From contig BFEA01000175.1 in the NCBI GenBank assembly GCA_003427395.1, positions 431,097-464,250 on the forward strand: a DNA stretch of 33,154 nucleotides. The letters are read 5' to 3'. Shown here in pieces: positions 1-7,660 of the stretch. Position numbers and translations under genes: made by a program. The notes beneath the pieces were generated by a model, which saw nothing but the letters and a program-made list of their open reading frames with translations, was not told the origin of the DNA and did not search any database. Within the stretch, counting starts at the first letter, position 1; the number at the start of each line of letters is the position of its first letter. The DNA comes from Chara braunii (Eukaryota; Streptophyta; Charophyceae; Charales; Characeae).

Positions 1-107
1 AAGGAGAGGATGGGGATAGAGAGTGAAGGAGGGAGAATATTGAGGGTTAGGAAGTGAACTGACTTTAACAACTGTTTTTGTTTTCGGTTTCTTTGTCTGC
101 TTGCAGA

Positions 108-2952
108 ATGACTAAAAACGGTAGCCAGTCCGTGAAGAACAGCCAGCAGGGCAAGGGAACATTTCCTCAAGGTGTCGAGATGCGACGTCGAACACTTGAG
201 AGGTATTGCACCAAAAGAGTACTTGAGGAGGGAGAAGGGGAGGTTCGATGCCAGGTTCGAGTTGGGGTCCATCACGAGACGGGGTGAAACGGAGCAATCA
301 TCAGAGGATGAGAATGCTCTACGGAAGTTGGAAGTAGTTCTGGATGCATTGGGGTTTGCAGTGGAACTCCATTAGACGAATTCGGGGAGTGGCAGAAGTA
401 CTTGTGGATCCATCAGGGTCTGTGGCATGGCTCCGTCAGACGACGATCGCGGACAGCGCCGCTGTCATTACGGCACATGAGCAAACCCAGCGACACTAGA
501 CGACTGGATGACGACAGAATGCATCGTGTTCAACATGATGAAGAGCAAATACTCGTACGAAATGGTCCACTCGTTGATGAATGCGTCGAAAGGCTTTAGG
601 TACGTTTCGAAAATGCAAGGACGAAGAGGAGTAACAAGGGTAGTGTTGGGAAGAGTGGAGGAGTTGCGATAGGAGCGGCCAACCACGGGCTGCATGTTGC
701 AGTTTGTTGGTTGGACAGATCGCCAACAGAGACCGCACATCAATGTGATGGTCTCCTTCCCTAAGGGCTTTTGGAGAAGTGTGTGACACTGTGTATGTCA
801 CGACGGAACGACAACGCCTCAGCGTACTACACCATTTTGAAGAGGGCAATAGAGGACTTTGAGATAGGTGTGGAGGCAGTGGTGGGGGTCATTATGGACA
901 ATGCTGCTCAGCAGCTGCTGTTTGTGCAACTGCGGGGCGAATGATTGAAGCAGATTACCCGCACATCTTCTCTGTGCCGTGCACAACACACTCCCTCAAC
1001 TTGATGTTTGAGTCTTTCACGAAGATCGGGTGGGTTGGCGCACTTATAAAAAGGGCATCGGAGGTTGCGAAGTTCTTTACGAACCATTTGTGGGTGCGGG
1101 ACCTCCTGATCCACTAGTCCAATGGCGGTGTCGTGTCAAAACCGGGTGCGACGCGATTTGCCACCAACTTCCATCATGTTGTCGAGCTTGCAGGGGCTGT
1201 ATGTGCCGCTGCGTGCGTGTGTGACAGATGATGATTGACAACCAGAGATCGTGCACACTTCGTAGAGCCAACTGTTCGTGAAGGCGACACATTCAATCTT
1301 GGACAACAACTTCTGGGCAGATGTCGAGAAGGTGATTCAGACATCCAAGCACCTGCTACGCCCATACGGACAGCGCAGTGGAGAAATTAAGGAAGAGCAC
1401 ACATTTTGCCCAAGCGGAGGAGGAACTCAAGGAGATCGTCATGCACCACTGGAATGCAAATGCATCACCGCTGCATTGTGCTGCACTGTTCACGGACCCG
1501 AGTACAGAGCGTCGTGACCAGAAACAAATGCAGAGGTTGCTGATGGGTTTTGGACGTCGGTTTACTCTTGGTGCGAAGGAGTCTTTGTATGTTGAGGTCG
1601 ACGCAGAGGTTTGTTCTTGGATCAAGGGCACCGAGAGGTACAATTGGGAAGACGCAAGGACACACGCCCGTCTGATGCAGCCGATGAGGTGGCGGAGGAA
1701 GTGGTGCAGTGACATGTCCATCCTCAAGACGCAAGCGGTTCGTCTGCTTGGACAAGCATCCTCCTCCTCTTATTGTCAGAGGAACTGAAGCTTGTTTGAA
1801 CGAATTCATAACCTTCTCGGTAACAACCTCGGCGCCATCAAGCTTAGCACACTGGTTTTCAAGTTTCCACAAATGGAACCAGCGTTTGTTGGATGCCTTG
1901 ATCAAGAGGCCGAAGGCTGATAAAGATTCTAGGAAATGGGAAGTGGACGAACCGGTGCAAGATCTCACATGGGATGAGATGGCAGCGGATGCAGTTCGAT
2001 GCACGATTGCAGTTGGCGGAGTGGCGTGCCAGGCTGCACAGAACAGAGCTGGTTTGTGATGCAGGTGGGAATGATGACTCTGGCTCCGACGATGACGACG
2101 ACGGCGACATTCCCATTCCAAGCACCACGAACGCCTGCTCCAGAGGAGGTCACAATCCAACGTCATGGGTTGCGCAGCAATCTGCTTGAGCTCGAGACCA
2201 TGACCGTTGAGCATGCCCACAAATTCAAAGCTGCGAGGGCAATTGCATGTGCACCTTCCTCGATCCCGATCAAACGAGGGAGAGGAAGACCTCGTAAGGA
2301 GGCTGCAACTCAAGGGGGAACAAGTGATGTGGAGGTTGAGGGCGTGGAGGGCGGCAATTTGGCAGGAGGTCCAGCACCCGCACGTGGCACAAGAAAGTGA
2401 GGACGACCACAAAAAGAGCCCGTGCAAGAGGAGGAGGCTGTATGGGGCACAGATGATGAGGAGGTTGGGGACGTGGAAGGTGGCAATTGGGCAGGAGGTC
2501 CTGCACCGGAATGTGTAGGCGAGCGGGGACAACCGCAGAAGGAGCCCGTGCAAGAGGTGGAGGAAGCAGCGCGAAAAGCGACAAGCAGCGATGAAAGTGG
2601 TGGTGGTGGTGATGAAAATGATGGCGGAAGCTACGAAAGTGATGGCAGTGGCGATGGTCATGACAGGAGTGGCGACAGCGATGGGACTGATGGAAGTGGC
2701 AAGGACTCTAGGAGGATGAAAGCGAAGATGACGAGAAAGATGGTCACGAGGGGAGTGGCAGCAGCAACGGGACTGATGGCAGTGGCAAGGAGGACGAAAG
2801 TGAAAGTGATGAGAAAGATGGCAGTTCGTCGAAGGATGGCGACTCTGAATCAGACCTCCTGTCTAAACTGCACAAGACATCCCACTGACGCGCGCACGCG
2901 CGCCAGAGAGAGAGAGAGCACTGACAGTGCTGCCAGTCTGAAGACTCTTTAA
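108..2952 (+). pseudogene. Decayed hAT-superfamily transposase (DUF659 and hATC regions, AT-hook tail)
   Basis: The pieces lie in transposase order but hop between all three frames with several stops. At 481-786 one frame reads a DUF659-like start, including GWTDRQQRPHIN. At 813-944 comes VVGVIMDNAAQ, the metal-binding D-N-A region of hAT catalytic domains. At 935-1229 comes YPHIFSVPCTTHSLNLM followed by GATRFATNF, both typical of DUF659 proteins. At 1278-1400 comes DNNFWADVEKVI. At 1378-1920 comes the hATC dimerisation region, with SSSSYCQRN then SLFERIHNLL; the conserved Trp between them is a TGA stop. An AT-hook (GRGRPRK, 2278-2298) and a Gly/Asp/Ser-rich acidic tail follow. A working element would cut and paste DNA; this copy cannot make an intact protein. 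No terminal inverted repeats or N-terminal BED finger were identified, so its ends are approximate. It lies in the intron upstream of exon A, in the same orientation as the host gene. Confidence 0.8.
2278..2570 (+). repeat. Tandem AT-hook/acidic module in the transposase tail (three degenerate units)
   Basis: Three units about 115-125 bp apart each encode an AT-hook-like core (GRPRKE, GRPQKE, GQPQKE), then an acidic stretch and a Gly-rich segment (GGNLAGGPAP, GGNWAGGPAP). The first core is a canonical AT-hook. The others have Gln in place of Arg, so DNA contact is probably weakened. The repetition is visible in both DNA and protein. Function is inferred from the motif only. Confidence 0.6.
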
Positions 2953-3210
2953 AGTTCAAACCAAGTTAGTTACCCAATTTTTTGTTTTTCTCTGTTTCTT
3001 TAGTCTTGTGCCCGCTTTGCACTGTTTGCAACTCTGCATGTCTTCTAGTTGAATGCGCTTGTTGATTTGCTGCAAGACAGGTGCTCTGCTGCCTGAACTA
3101 CAAAGTGCAAAGCAGGTGAGTGATTCGCAACACCCCCCCCACCCCCAATGTTTATTTTATTTTTATTTTTATTTTTTAATTTGGTCCTGACATTTTGTAC
3201 CCCTGGTATT

Positions 3211-3262
3211 GGTCCGGACTGTTGGGGTCCGGTGGTGTCCGGGCCACCGGACAGTCCGGACC
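3211..3262. repeat. Nested GC-rich inverted repeat (hairpin)
   Basis: GGTCCGGACT (3211-3220) pairs perfectly with AGTCCGGACC (3253-3262). Inside it, GTCCGGTGG (3227-3235) pairs perfectly with CCACCGGAC (3244-3252) around an 8-base loop. The only unpaired stem bases are six on the 5' side (3221-3226). Further TCCGG words continue to about 3313. It lies in intron sequence; function unknown. Confidence 0.85.
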
Positions 3263-3341
3263 GGTCCGGACCCTTGTCCGGAGTACAGTCTGGAAGTGAC
3301 CAGTGTCCGGGTCCGCGGTTACCATGCTTTTTTTCCCTTGA

Positions 3342-3375
3342 TTTTTTTTTTTTTTTTTGGGGGGGGGGGGGGGGG
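3342..3375. repeat. T17-G17 homopolymer junction
   Basis: A run of 17 T is followed directly by 17 G. The G-run could form a quadruplex on the + strand. Homopolymer lengths of this size are unreliable in short-read assemblies. Confidence 0.8.
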
Positions 3376-3627
3376 TGATGGGCGGTGCTGGGGCTGCCCG
3401 GGGTCCATGCCAGACCGGGCACCCCGGCGTGTATCTGGGCACAAGTTGGGTGCCAGGGTGCCCGGACAAACAGCCTGCCTTCCTGGGTAGTTACACAGTA
3501 ATCCTAAGTAGTGAAGTATGTGTCGTTTATCAATTGACGCTTGCCGGGTGGGCAAGTTCCCCTGCTTTTTTCCCCAGAGGCTTCCATGTGTAAAGTCCGT
3601 GAGGATCCCATGCAGATCAGTTGCTGG

Positions 3628-3739
3628 CTACTCTTCCCCCCCGAAACGTAGTCACCCTCATTGTCACTCGCGTTGGACCGGAAATATAGCTTGTATACAT
3701 TCATCAGGAATGTGCGTCATCTTCGGTGGAAGACGGTAG
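3628..3739. mobile_element. MITE family B, copy 1
   Basis: The element is about 112 bp. Its right end reads GTGCGTCATCTTCGGTGGAA then GACGGTAG, and the reverse complement of this matches the left end of the copy at 6968. The shared interior includes CACCCTCATT and ATAGCTTGTATACATTCAT. The left end (CTACTCTTCC) is a degenerate version of CTACCGTCTTCC. There is no coding capacity. Its ends resemble those of MITE family A in this window. Confidence 0.6.
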
Positions 3740-3824
3740 GTAGGATGGATGAGTGGCCGTACTCTTGGTCTCTGTGGGACCGAAAACATTCAAACAAAAC
3801 ATTTTCTAAGTTCCCCCAAAACCC

Positions 3825-3845
3825 TAAAGGACCCTAACCCTAATC
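3825..3845. repeat. Telobox-like CCCTAA motifs
   Basis: AACCCTAAAGGACCCTAACC contains three imperfect units of the plant-type telomere repeat CCCTAAA. Two further units lie at 4484-4502. Short interstitial units like these are common in plant genomes. Confidence 0.5.
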
Positions 3846-3983
3846 TGTTCTTGTGTACTTTTGATGTTTTCCTTTGCTCTGCTGTTCCGTGAGCGTCTCG
3901 TTCAAGGCAGAACAATGAATCACCTTGTGTTGCATCGTCTGTCTTCCTGGCGCCCACATATGGTGTGGAGAGTGTTGAAGGGA

Positions 3984-4040
3984 TGGGAGAGGAGGGGAGG
4001 GAGGGGAGGGAGGGGAGGGAGGGGAGGGGAGGGGAGGGGA
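3984..4040. repeat. GGGGAGGGA tandem G-tract just upstream of exon A
   Basis: A run of roughly GGGAGGGGA units ends about 57 bases before the exon A acceptor. The + strand has many runs of three to four G, enough for a G-quadruplex. G-runs are also known intronic splicing enhancers, which may matter for the 33-nt exon that follows (inference). Confidence 0.75.
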
Positions 4041-4097
4041 CAGTGAATGTTGTGGCATTCATTTGTGAACTTATTGTTGGGTTGGATGGCATTGCAG

Positions 4098-4130
4098 GTG
4101 GAGAGGCTTGTCCAGGATGCCGTTGCCAAG
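4098..4130 (+). CDS. ALDH5F1: SSADH exon A (33-nt microexon)
   Basis: CAG precedes GTGGAGAGGCTT and GTGAGTG follows, giving an 11-codon exon that reads VERLVQDAVAK. This matches the VE-x2-VQDAV-x-K helix of plant SSADH that comes just before GAK-x4-GGKRH. It is in phase 0 on both sides, so skipping it would keep the frame and remove 11 residues. A G-rich tract lies just upstream in the intron. Confidence 0.8.
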
Positions 4131-4244
4131 GTGAGTGCCGATGATCAGGGTCATCATCATGGTGATAAATGGACAGTGATGATTTAATGATTAATCAAAA
4201 GTTAGACCATATTTTGAGAGGAGACTCCCTTAGAATCTTTTGCC

Positions 4245-4391
4245 TACCGATTAGGATCGCTTCGTGACCTATGTCTTTCCCGAATAGATCCATATGGTCA
4301 TTATCGCTGTTTCTGCCAATGGACTGAAAGTTGGGCCAAAACACAGGCATAATGACCTTACGGTGTACGTTCTATTCGAGGGAAGGCGGTA
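4245..4391. mobile_element. MITE family A, divergent copy 4
   Basis: This is a 147-bp element bounded by TA dinucleotides. It begins TACCGATTAG and ends CGAGGGAAGGCGGTA. The interior has the family features: CCGAATAG near the left end, GGTCATTATCGCTGT, GGACTGAAAG, CATAATGACC and TTCTATTCG near the right end. It is more diverged and has a longer left end than the copies at 12832, 12978 and 14410. It is non-coding. Confidence 0.6.
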
Positions 4392-5056
4392 GTGATCCTG
4401 TCTCATGTACCTTGATCTCTGCCGCTTCAATGATATGTGCCTGCAGGCTGTTCGTCCCCCACCCCACCGGGGGGTAGACCGTCATGGCTAAACCCTAAAC
4501 CCTGAAAGGCTATCCTTGCATGCCAGCCTGAGACTGAAGCAATTTTTCCTAGATCCAGCGCTGGAAATTGCTGCATGTTCAAATTTTCTGTAATTGCTGT
4601 CGTAGTCACTTTGAGGAGTTCATATAACAAAACAGCCATCAATGTTTGATAATTAACCTATGTGTTTGCAGCTGTGTGCAGGGGGCACTGTTCATTCTCA
4701 TGATATCACCTGATTCACCCTAGTTGGAGCTGTTCACATACAGGTTGGCAAGTTGTTGTTGGTTTGACACGCGGTTTTGGCTGCACGTCCTGTCGTTCTT
4801 TATCATGGGGAGGATCGCGATGAGGACGAGGAGGATGACAGCGACAATAATTGTGATGGTGATCTTTATTATGCTAACGGAAACTCTGCCGCTGCTGAGC
4901 ATAACAATAATGGCAATATTGATGTTGCTGCGGCTGACGATGATGACAATGACAATGACAGTGGTGGTGGTGGCGGTGGTGGTAGTGATAATGATGATGA
5001 TGGTGGTGGTTAAAATGATCTGAAAAGGTTGGTCCGTCGTTGCTTGTGCTTCACAG
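4392..5056. other. Intron between MITE copy 4 and exon B, with an imperfect GAT/GAC/GGT triplet repeat
   Basis: Two CCCTAAA units lie at 4484-4502. At 4805-5013 an imperfect triplet repeat rich in GAT, GAC, AAT and GGT stays open for 78 codons with an Asp/Asn/Gly-rich product and ends 44 bases before exon B. It reads as simple repeat rather than an exon: it has no family resemblance and SSADH has no such insertion. Nothing else recognised. Confidence 0.5.
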
Positions 5057-5157
5057 GGGGCTAAAGTTCTCACAGGCGGAAAACGGCATTCCCTCGGGGG
5101 GACCTTCTATGAGCCAACGGTGTTGGCGGACAACAACAACAGTATGGGCCTTTTCAG
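5057..5157 (+). CDS. ALDH5F1: SSADH exon B
   Basis: The acceptor CACAG precedes GGGGCTAAAG, and the donor AG|GTGCGA follows. It reads GAKVLTGGKRHSLGG, then TFYEPTVLADNNNSMGLF, and ends two bases into a Ser codon. The GGKRHSLGGTFYEPTVL string is close to a signature of SSADH among aldehyde dehydrogenases. The part after PTVL, usually D-V-x3-M, has a run of Asn here. Length is 33 codons plus two bases. Confidence 0.92.
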
Positions 5158-5510
5158 GTGCGAATCAGATATTCCATTGAGAAGTTGCATCCACCACGCT
5201 GAAGAGTGAACGCATGTAGAAGTCAAATCTCTGGGCTCCGGGAATTGTTTCACGTAGATCTGGGCATGAACTAATGCAAACAGGAGGATTAAAAGCGGTG
5301 GATAGCCTTGTTCCAATAGGTCGTGGTAGGCGAGAAATTACTAATGGAGATAGACAAACAAGTAAGACCGCTATAGCTGTTGATACTATATTCAATCTTG
5401 TTTAGAAGGAAGGGTGTGGGAGACAATGGGGGAAGGGGGATGGTGGTATTGGAACTTGGAAGGAAGAGTTCTCTTCAAGTACTGTATTTTAAGTCTTGAG
5501 GGAGTCTTGA

Positions 5511-6132
5511 GCACAGAGCACTGAGGTTTCGACATAAAGCACTGAGGAGTGAGGACTCAAAAGTATAGCACTGAGGACTCGACGAATAGCACTGAGGACT
5601 CAACATAGAGCACTGAGATTTCGACATAGAGCACTGAGGACTCAACATATAGCATATGAGGATTCAACATAGAGCACTGATGAATGAGGACTCAACATAG
5701 AGCACGGAGGACTCAACATATAGCACCGATGACTCAACGTGGAGCACTGAGGAATCGACGTAGAGCACCGAGGATTCAGCAAGCACCGATGTTTCAATAT
5801 ATAGCACTGAGGTTTCAACATAGAGCACTGAGGAATGAGGACTCAACGTAGAGCACGGAGTACTCAACGTATAGCACTGAGTACTCAACGTATAGCACTG
5901 AGGACTCAACGTGGAGCACTGAGGAATCGACGTAGAGCTCCGAGGATTCAACATAGAGCACCTAGGATTCAACATATAGCACTGAGGACTCGACATATAG
6001 CACTGAGGACTCAACATAGAGCACTGAGGAGGGAGGACTCAACGTAGAGCTCGGAGGACTCAACGTATAGCACGGAGGACTCGACGTATAGCACTGAGGG
6101 CTCAACGTGGAGCACTGAGGACTCGACGTAGA
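5511..6132. repeat. 21-bp minisatellite
   Basis: About 28-30 tandem units have the consensus AGCACTGAGGACTCAACGTA plus one base. Variants include AACATAG, CGACATAT and inserted GAATGAGG spacers. Blocks of several units recur in the same order, for example around 5680-5770 and 5826-5940, so higher-order duplication is likely. It lies in the intron between exons B and C. Confidence 0.95.
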
Positions 6133-6237
6133 TTCAGCGTCCTTGCGGGTTCTTTGTCATTGATCCTTTAGCTTTATACAGGCCCCACTTCTGGCAGTGT
6201 ATAGGAGGACGGCTTCTTTGTGATGGGTCCTGGCCTT

Positions 6238-6386
6238 AAACCACCAGCTCATCCGAAAAAGCAGATTGAGCCTCTCCTAAGAATTTGGAGGCTATGAACT
6301 AGCCGTCGATAAATTGAATCAGCAATTCGTGGCCTGCTATTTCTTTGGAGAGGCTCAATCTCCTCCTTCGGATGTACTGGTGGTTT
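6238..6386. repeat. Inverted repeat with 40-bp arms
   Basis: The arm at 6238-6277 is the reverse complement of 6347-6386 with five mismatches. The loop is about 69 bp. The arms contain AAACCACCAG at the outer ends and GATTGAGCCTCTCC at the inner ends. A direct repeat, TTTGTGATGG-x-TCCTG, flanks it at about 6217, 6398 and 6450. No coding sequence; it may be a small foldback element. Confidence 0.75.
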
Positions 6387-6518
6387 ACTGCCCCTCTTTT
6401 TGTGATGGATCCTGTATCTTCAGCTCTGAGCCTGATAGGAGAGGACGGCGTATTTGTGATGGGTCCTGGCTTAGTTCCTGCCTCTTTTTTTCTGCCCCCA
6501 CTAGTCCCTCAAAATGAG

Positions 6519-6845
6519 GAATGGATATCTCAGCTGGTGTTGCATGCAAGTGGCATTCAGGAGGTCGTGGGTTCAATACCCCACAGCCGCCTGCGGCGTG
6601 CTTGGTGCTCATCAGCTGAGATAGTTGTCTGGCCTGCCCCACCCCCCCGGTCGGCCTTGGTAGGATCCTGGGTTCTCTCGGAGGGCCTTCGGCCCTGCCA
6701 TTGCTCGATAGGGGTTAGCTCCTGGGTGTACTGGATTTTGGCTTCGCTTTGACATGGGTTGCTGTGCTTAGACATGTACTTAGATAGCGTGAGCCTTGAG
6801 TATAATTGAGAGAAGAATACTTTTTTTTTTCTTTTTCTTTTTTTT
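6519..6845 (+). mobile_element. tRNA-derived SINE candidate
   Basis: An A-box-like TATCTCAGCTGG at about 6527 is followed 40-50 bases later by a B box within GTGGGTTCAATACCCCACAG. The B core GGTTCAATACC fits GGTTCGANNCC closely, and the flanking GTGGG/CCCAC forms the T-arm stem. A tRNA-unrelated body of about 230 bp follows and ends in a T-rich tail. The body holds CAGCTGAGATA, an inverted copy of the A box region. It does not fold as an intact tRNA, so a SINE is the best reading. Confidence 0.6.
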
Positions 6846-6967
6846 CAAACTTTTCTTTAACAAAAAACGGAATGGAGTAATGGTAGGTCGTTTTGGGAGA
6901 GAGAGACCCACATCCACTCCTGAAGGTTGCACACATTGAGGCTCATTGGACACACATGTGGAGCAGC

Positions 6968-7063
6968 CTACCGTCTTCCAACGAAGACGATGCACCCTCA
7001 TTTTGGCTGCACCGGACCGAAAACATAGCTTGTATACATTCATCATCAGGGTGTGGTACATGG
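6968..7063. mobile_element. MITE family B, copy 2 (right end lost)
   Basis: It starts CTACCGTCTTCCAACGAAGA, the inverted counterpart of the right end of the copy at 3628-3739. It continues through CACCCTCATT, GGACCGAAAACATAGCTTGT and ATACATTCATCATCAGG. The expected right terminal repeat is replaced by GTACATGGTT and a run of about 24 A. Confidence 0.55.
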
Positions 7064-7245
7064 TTAAAAAAAAAAAAAAAAAAAAAAAAGAAAAGCTCAC
7101 AACAGGTCACGTGTTCAAATCCTGCACGTGCACACACGGCTCGCCGTCACGAACTGATGGCAGAGAGCAGGGACTCCCCACAACTCTATTTCTGGGGTGT
7201 CACATAAGGTCCGATGAAAACAGGTACTACGAAGTGTGAGAGATG

Positions 7246-7388
7246 GGGAAAAAAACAAACAAAAACGCAGAAACAGCAGGCGGTGGCAAAACCAAACAAA
7301 AACGCAGAACAGAAATGGGTGGGAAAACGCAAACAAAAACGCAGAACAGCAGGGGGTGCGAAACCCAAACAAAAATGCAGAACAGGTG
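7246..7388. repeat. 37-bp tandem repeat, four units
   Basis: The string AAACAAAAACGCAGAA or a close variant recurs at 7257, 7294, 7331 and 7367, a period of 36-37 bp. The units differ mainly in their G-rich second half. Intronic simple repeat. Confidence 0.85.
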
Positions 7389-7500
7389 AAAGAAAAACAT
7401 GCAGAGACCCAATCAATCAATGGGTGCACAACAGGGCGCGATTGGTGATGACGATGATAATTATGACAATGATGAAGATGGTGTGTGGTGTTAGTATGTG

Positions 7501-7560
7501 TTGGCTTTGGACTCAGTGAGGAGATATCTGGCCCTGTGTGTGGGTTTTTATGATGTGTTT
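7501..7560 (+). repeat. Duplicated (decoy) 3' splice site of exon C
   Basis: TTGGCTTTGGACTCAG|TGAGGAGATATCTGGCCCTG repeats, with few changes, the true acceptor and first 20 bases of exon C located 58 bp downstream. The decoy acceptor lies after 7516. Splicing there would add 58 nt, change one conserved Phe codon to Ser, shift the frame and meet a TGA at 7551-7553. Confidence 0.8.
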
Positions 7561-7574
7561 GGCTTCCGATTCAG

Positions 7575-7660
7575 TGAGGAGATATTTGGCCCTGTTGCGC
7601 CCTTGTACCGGTTCCAAACAGAGGAGGACGTGGTGGAGCTTGCAAATGACACACAATACG
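7575..7660 (+). CDS. ALDH5F1: SSADH exon C
   Basis: The acceptor GATTCAG is followed by T GAG GAG, which completes the Ser codon begun in exon B. It reads EEIFGPVAPLYRF, then QTEEDVVELANDTQY, and ends one base into a Gly codon at the donor G|GTGGGTG. EEIFGPV is the conserved motif of the aldehyde dehydrogenase family that contacts the NAD ribose, and ANDT-x-YGL follows it in SSADH. The length is 86 bp and the phases match both neighbours. Confidence 0.93.

Larger units (their letters stand above)
2953..4097. other. Intron sequence upstream of SSADH exon A
   Basis: No coding exon is recognised here. The stretch holds a C-run at 3132-3145, a strong GC-rich hairpin, a T17-G17 homopolymer junction, one MITE, telobox-like CCCTAA motifs and a long G-tract. 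An upstream SSADH exon should precede exon A, but no matching sequence was found, so it probably lies left of the window. Confidence 0.5.

Noticed and set aside
1465-2661. 398-codon minus-strand open frame
   Set aside because: It is the antisense of the hAT pseudogene, whose + strand shows clear hATC and AT-hook motifs. The product is Cys/Ser/Leu low complexity.
3825-4502. Former chromosome end (telomere array)
   Set aside because: Only a few imperfect CCCTAAA units occur, scattered in intron DNA; no array is present.
5511-6132. CRISPR-like regular repeats
   Set aside because: The units are contiguous with no unique spacers and the context is eukaryotic intron, so this is a minisatellite.
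6519-6600. Functional tRNA gene
   Set aside because: A and B boxes are present, but acceptor and anticodon stems do not pair and a long unrelated body follows.
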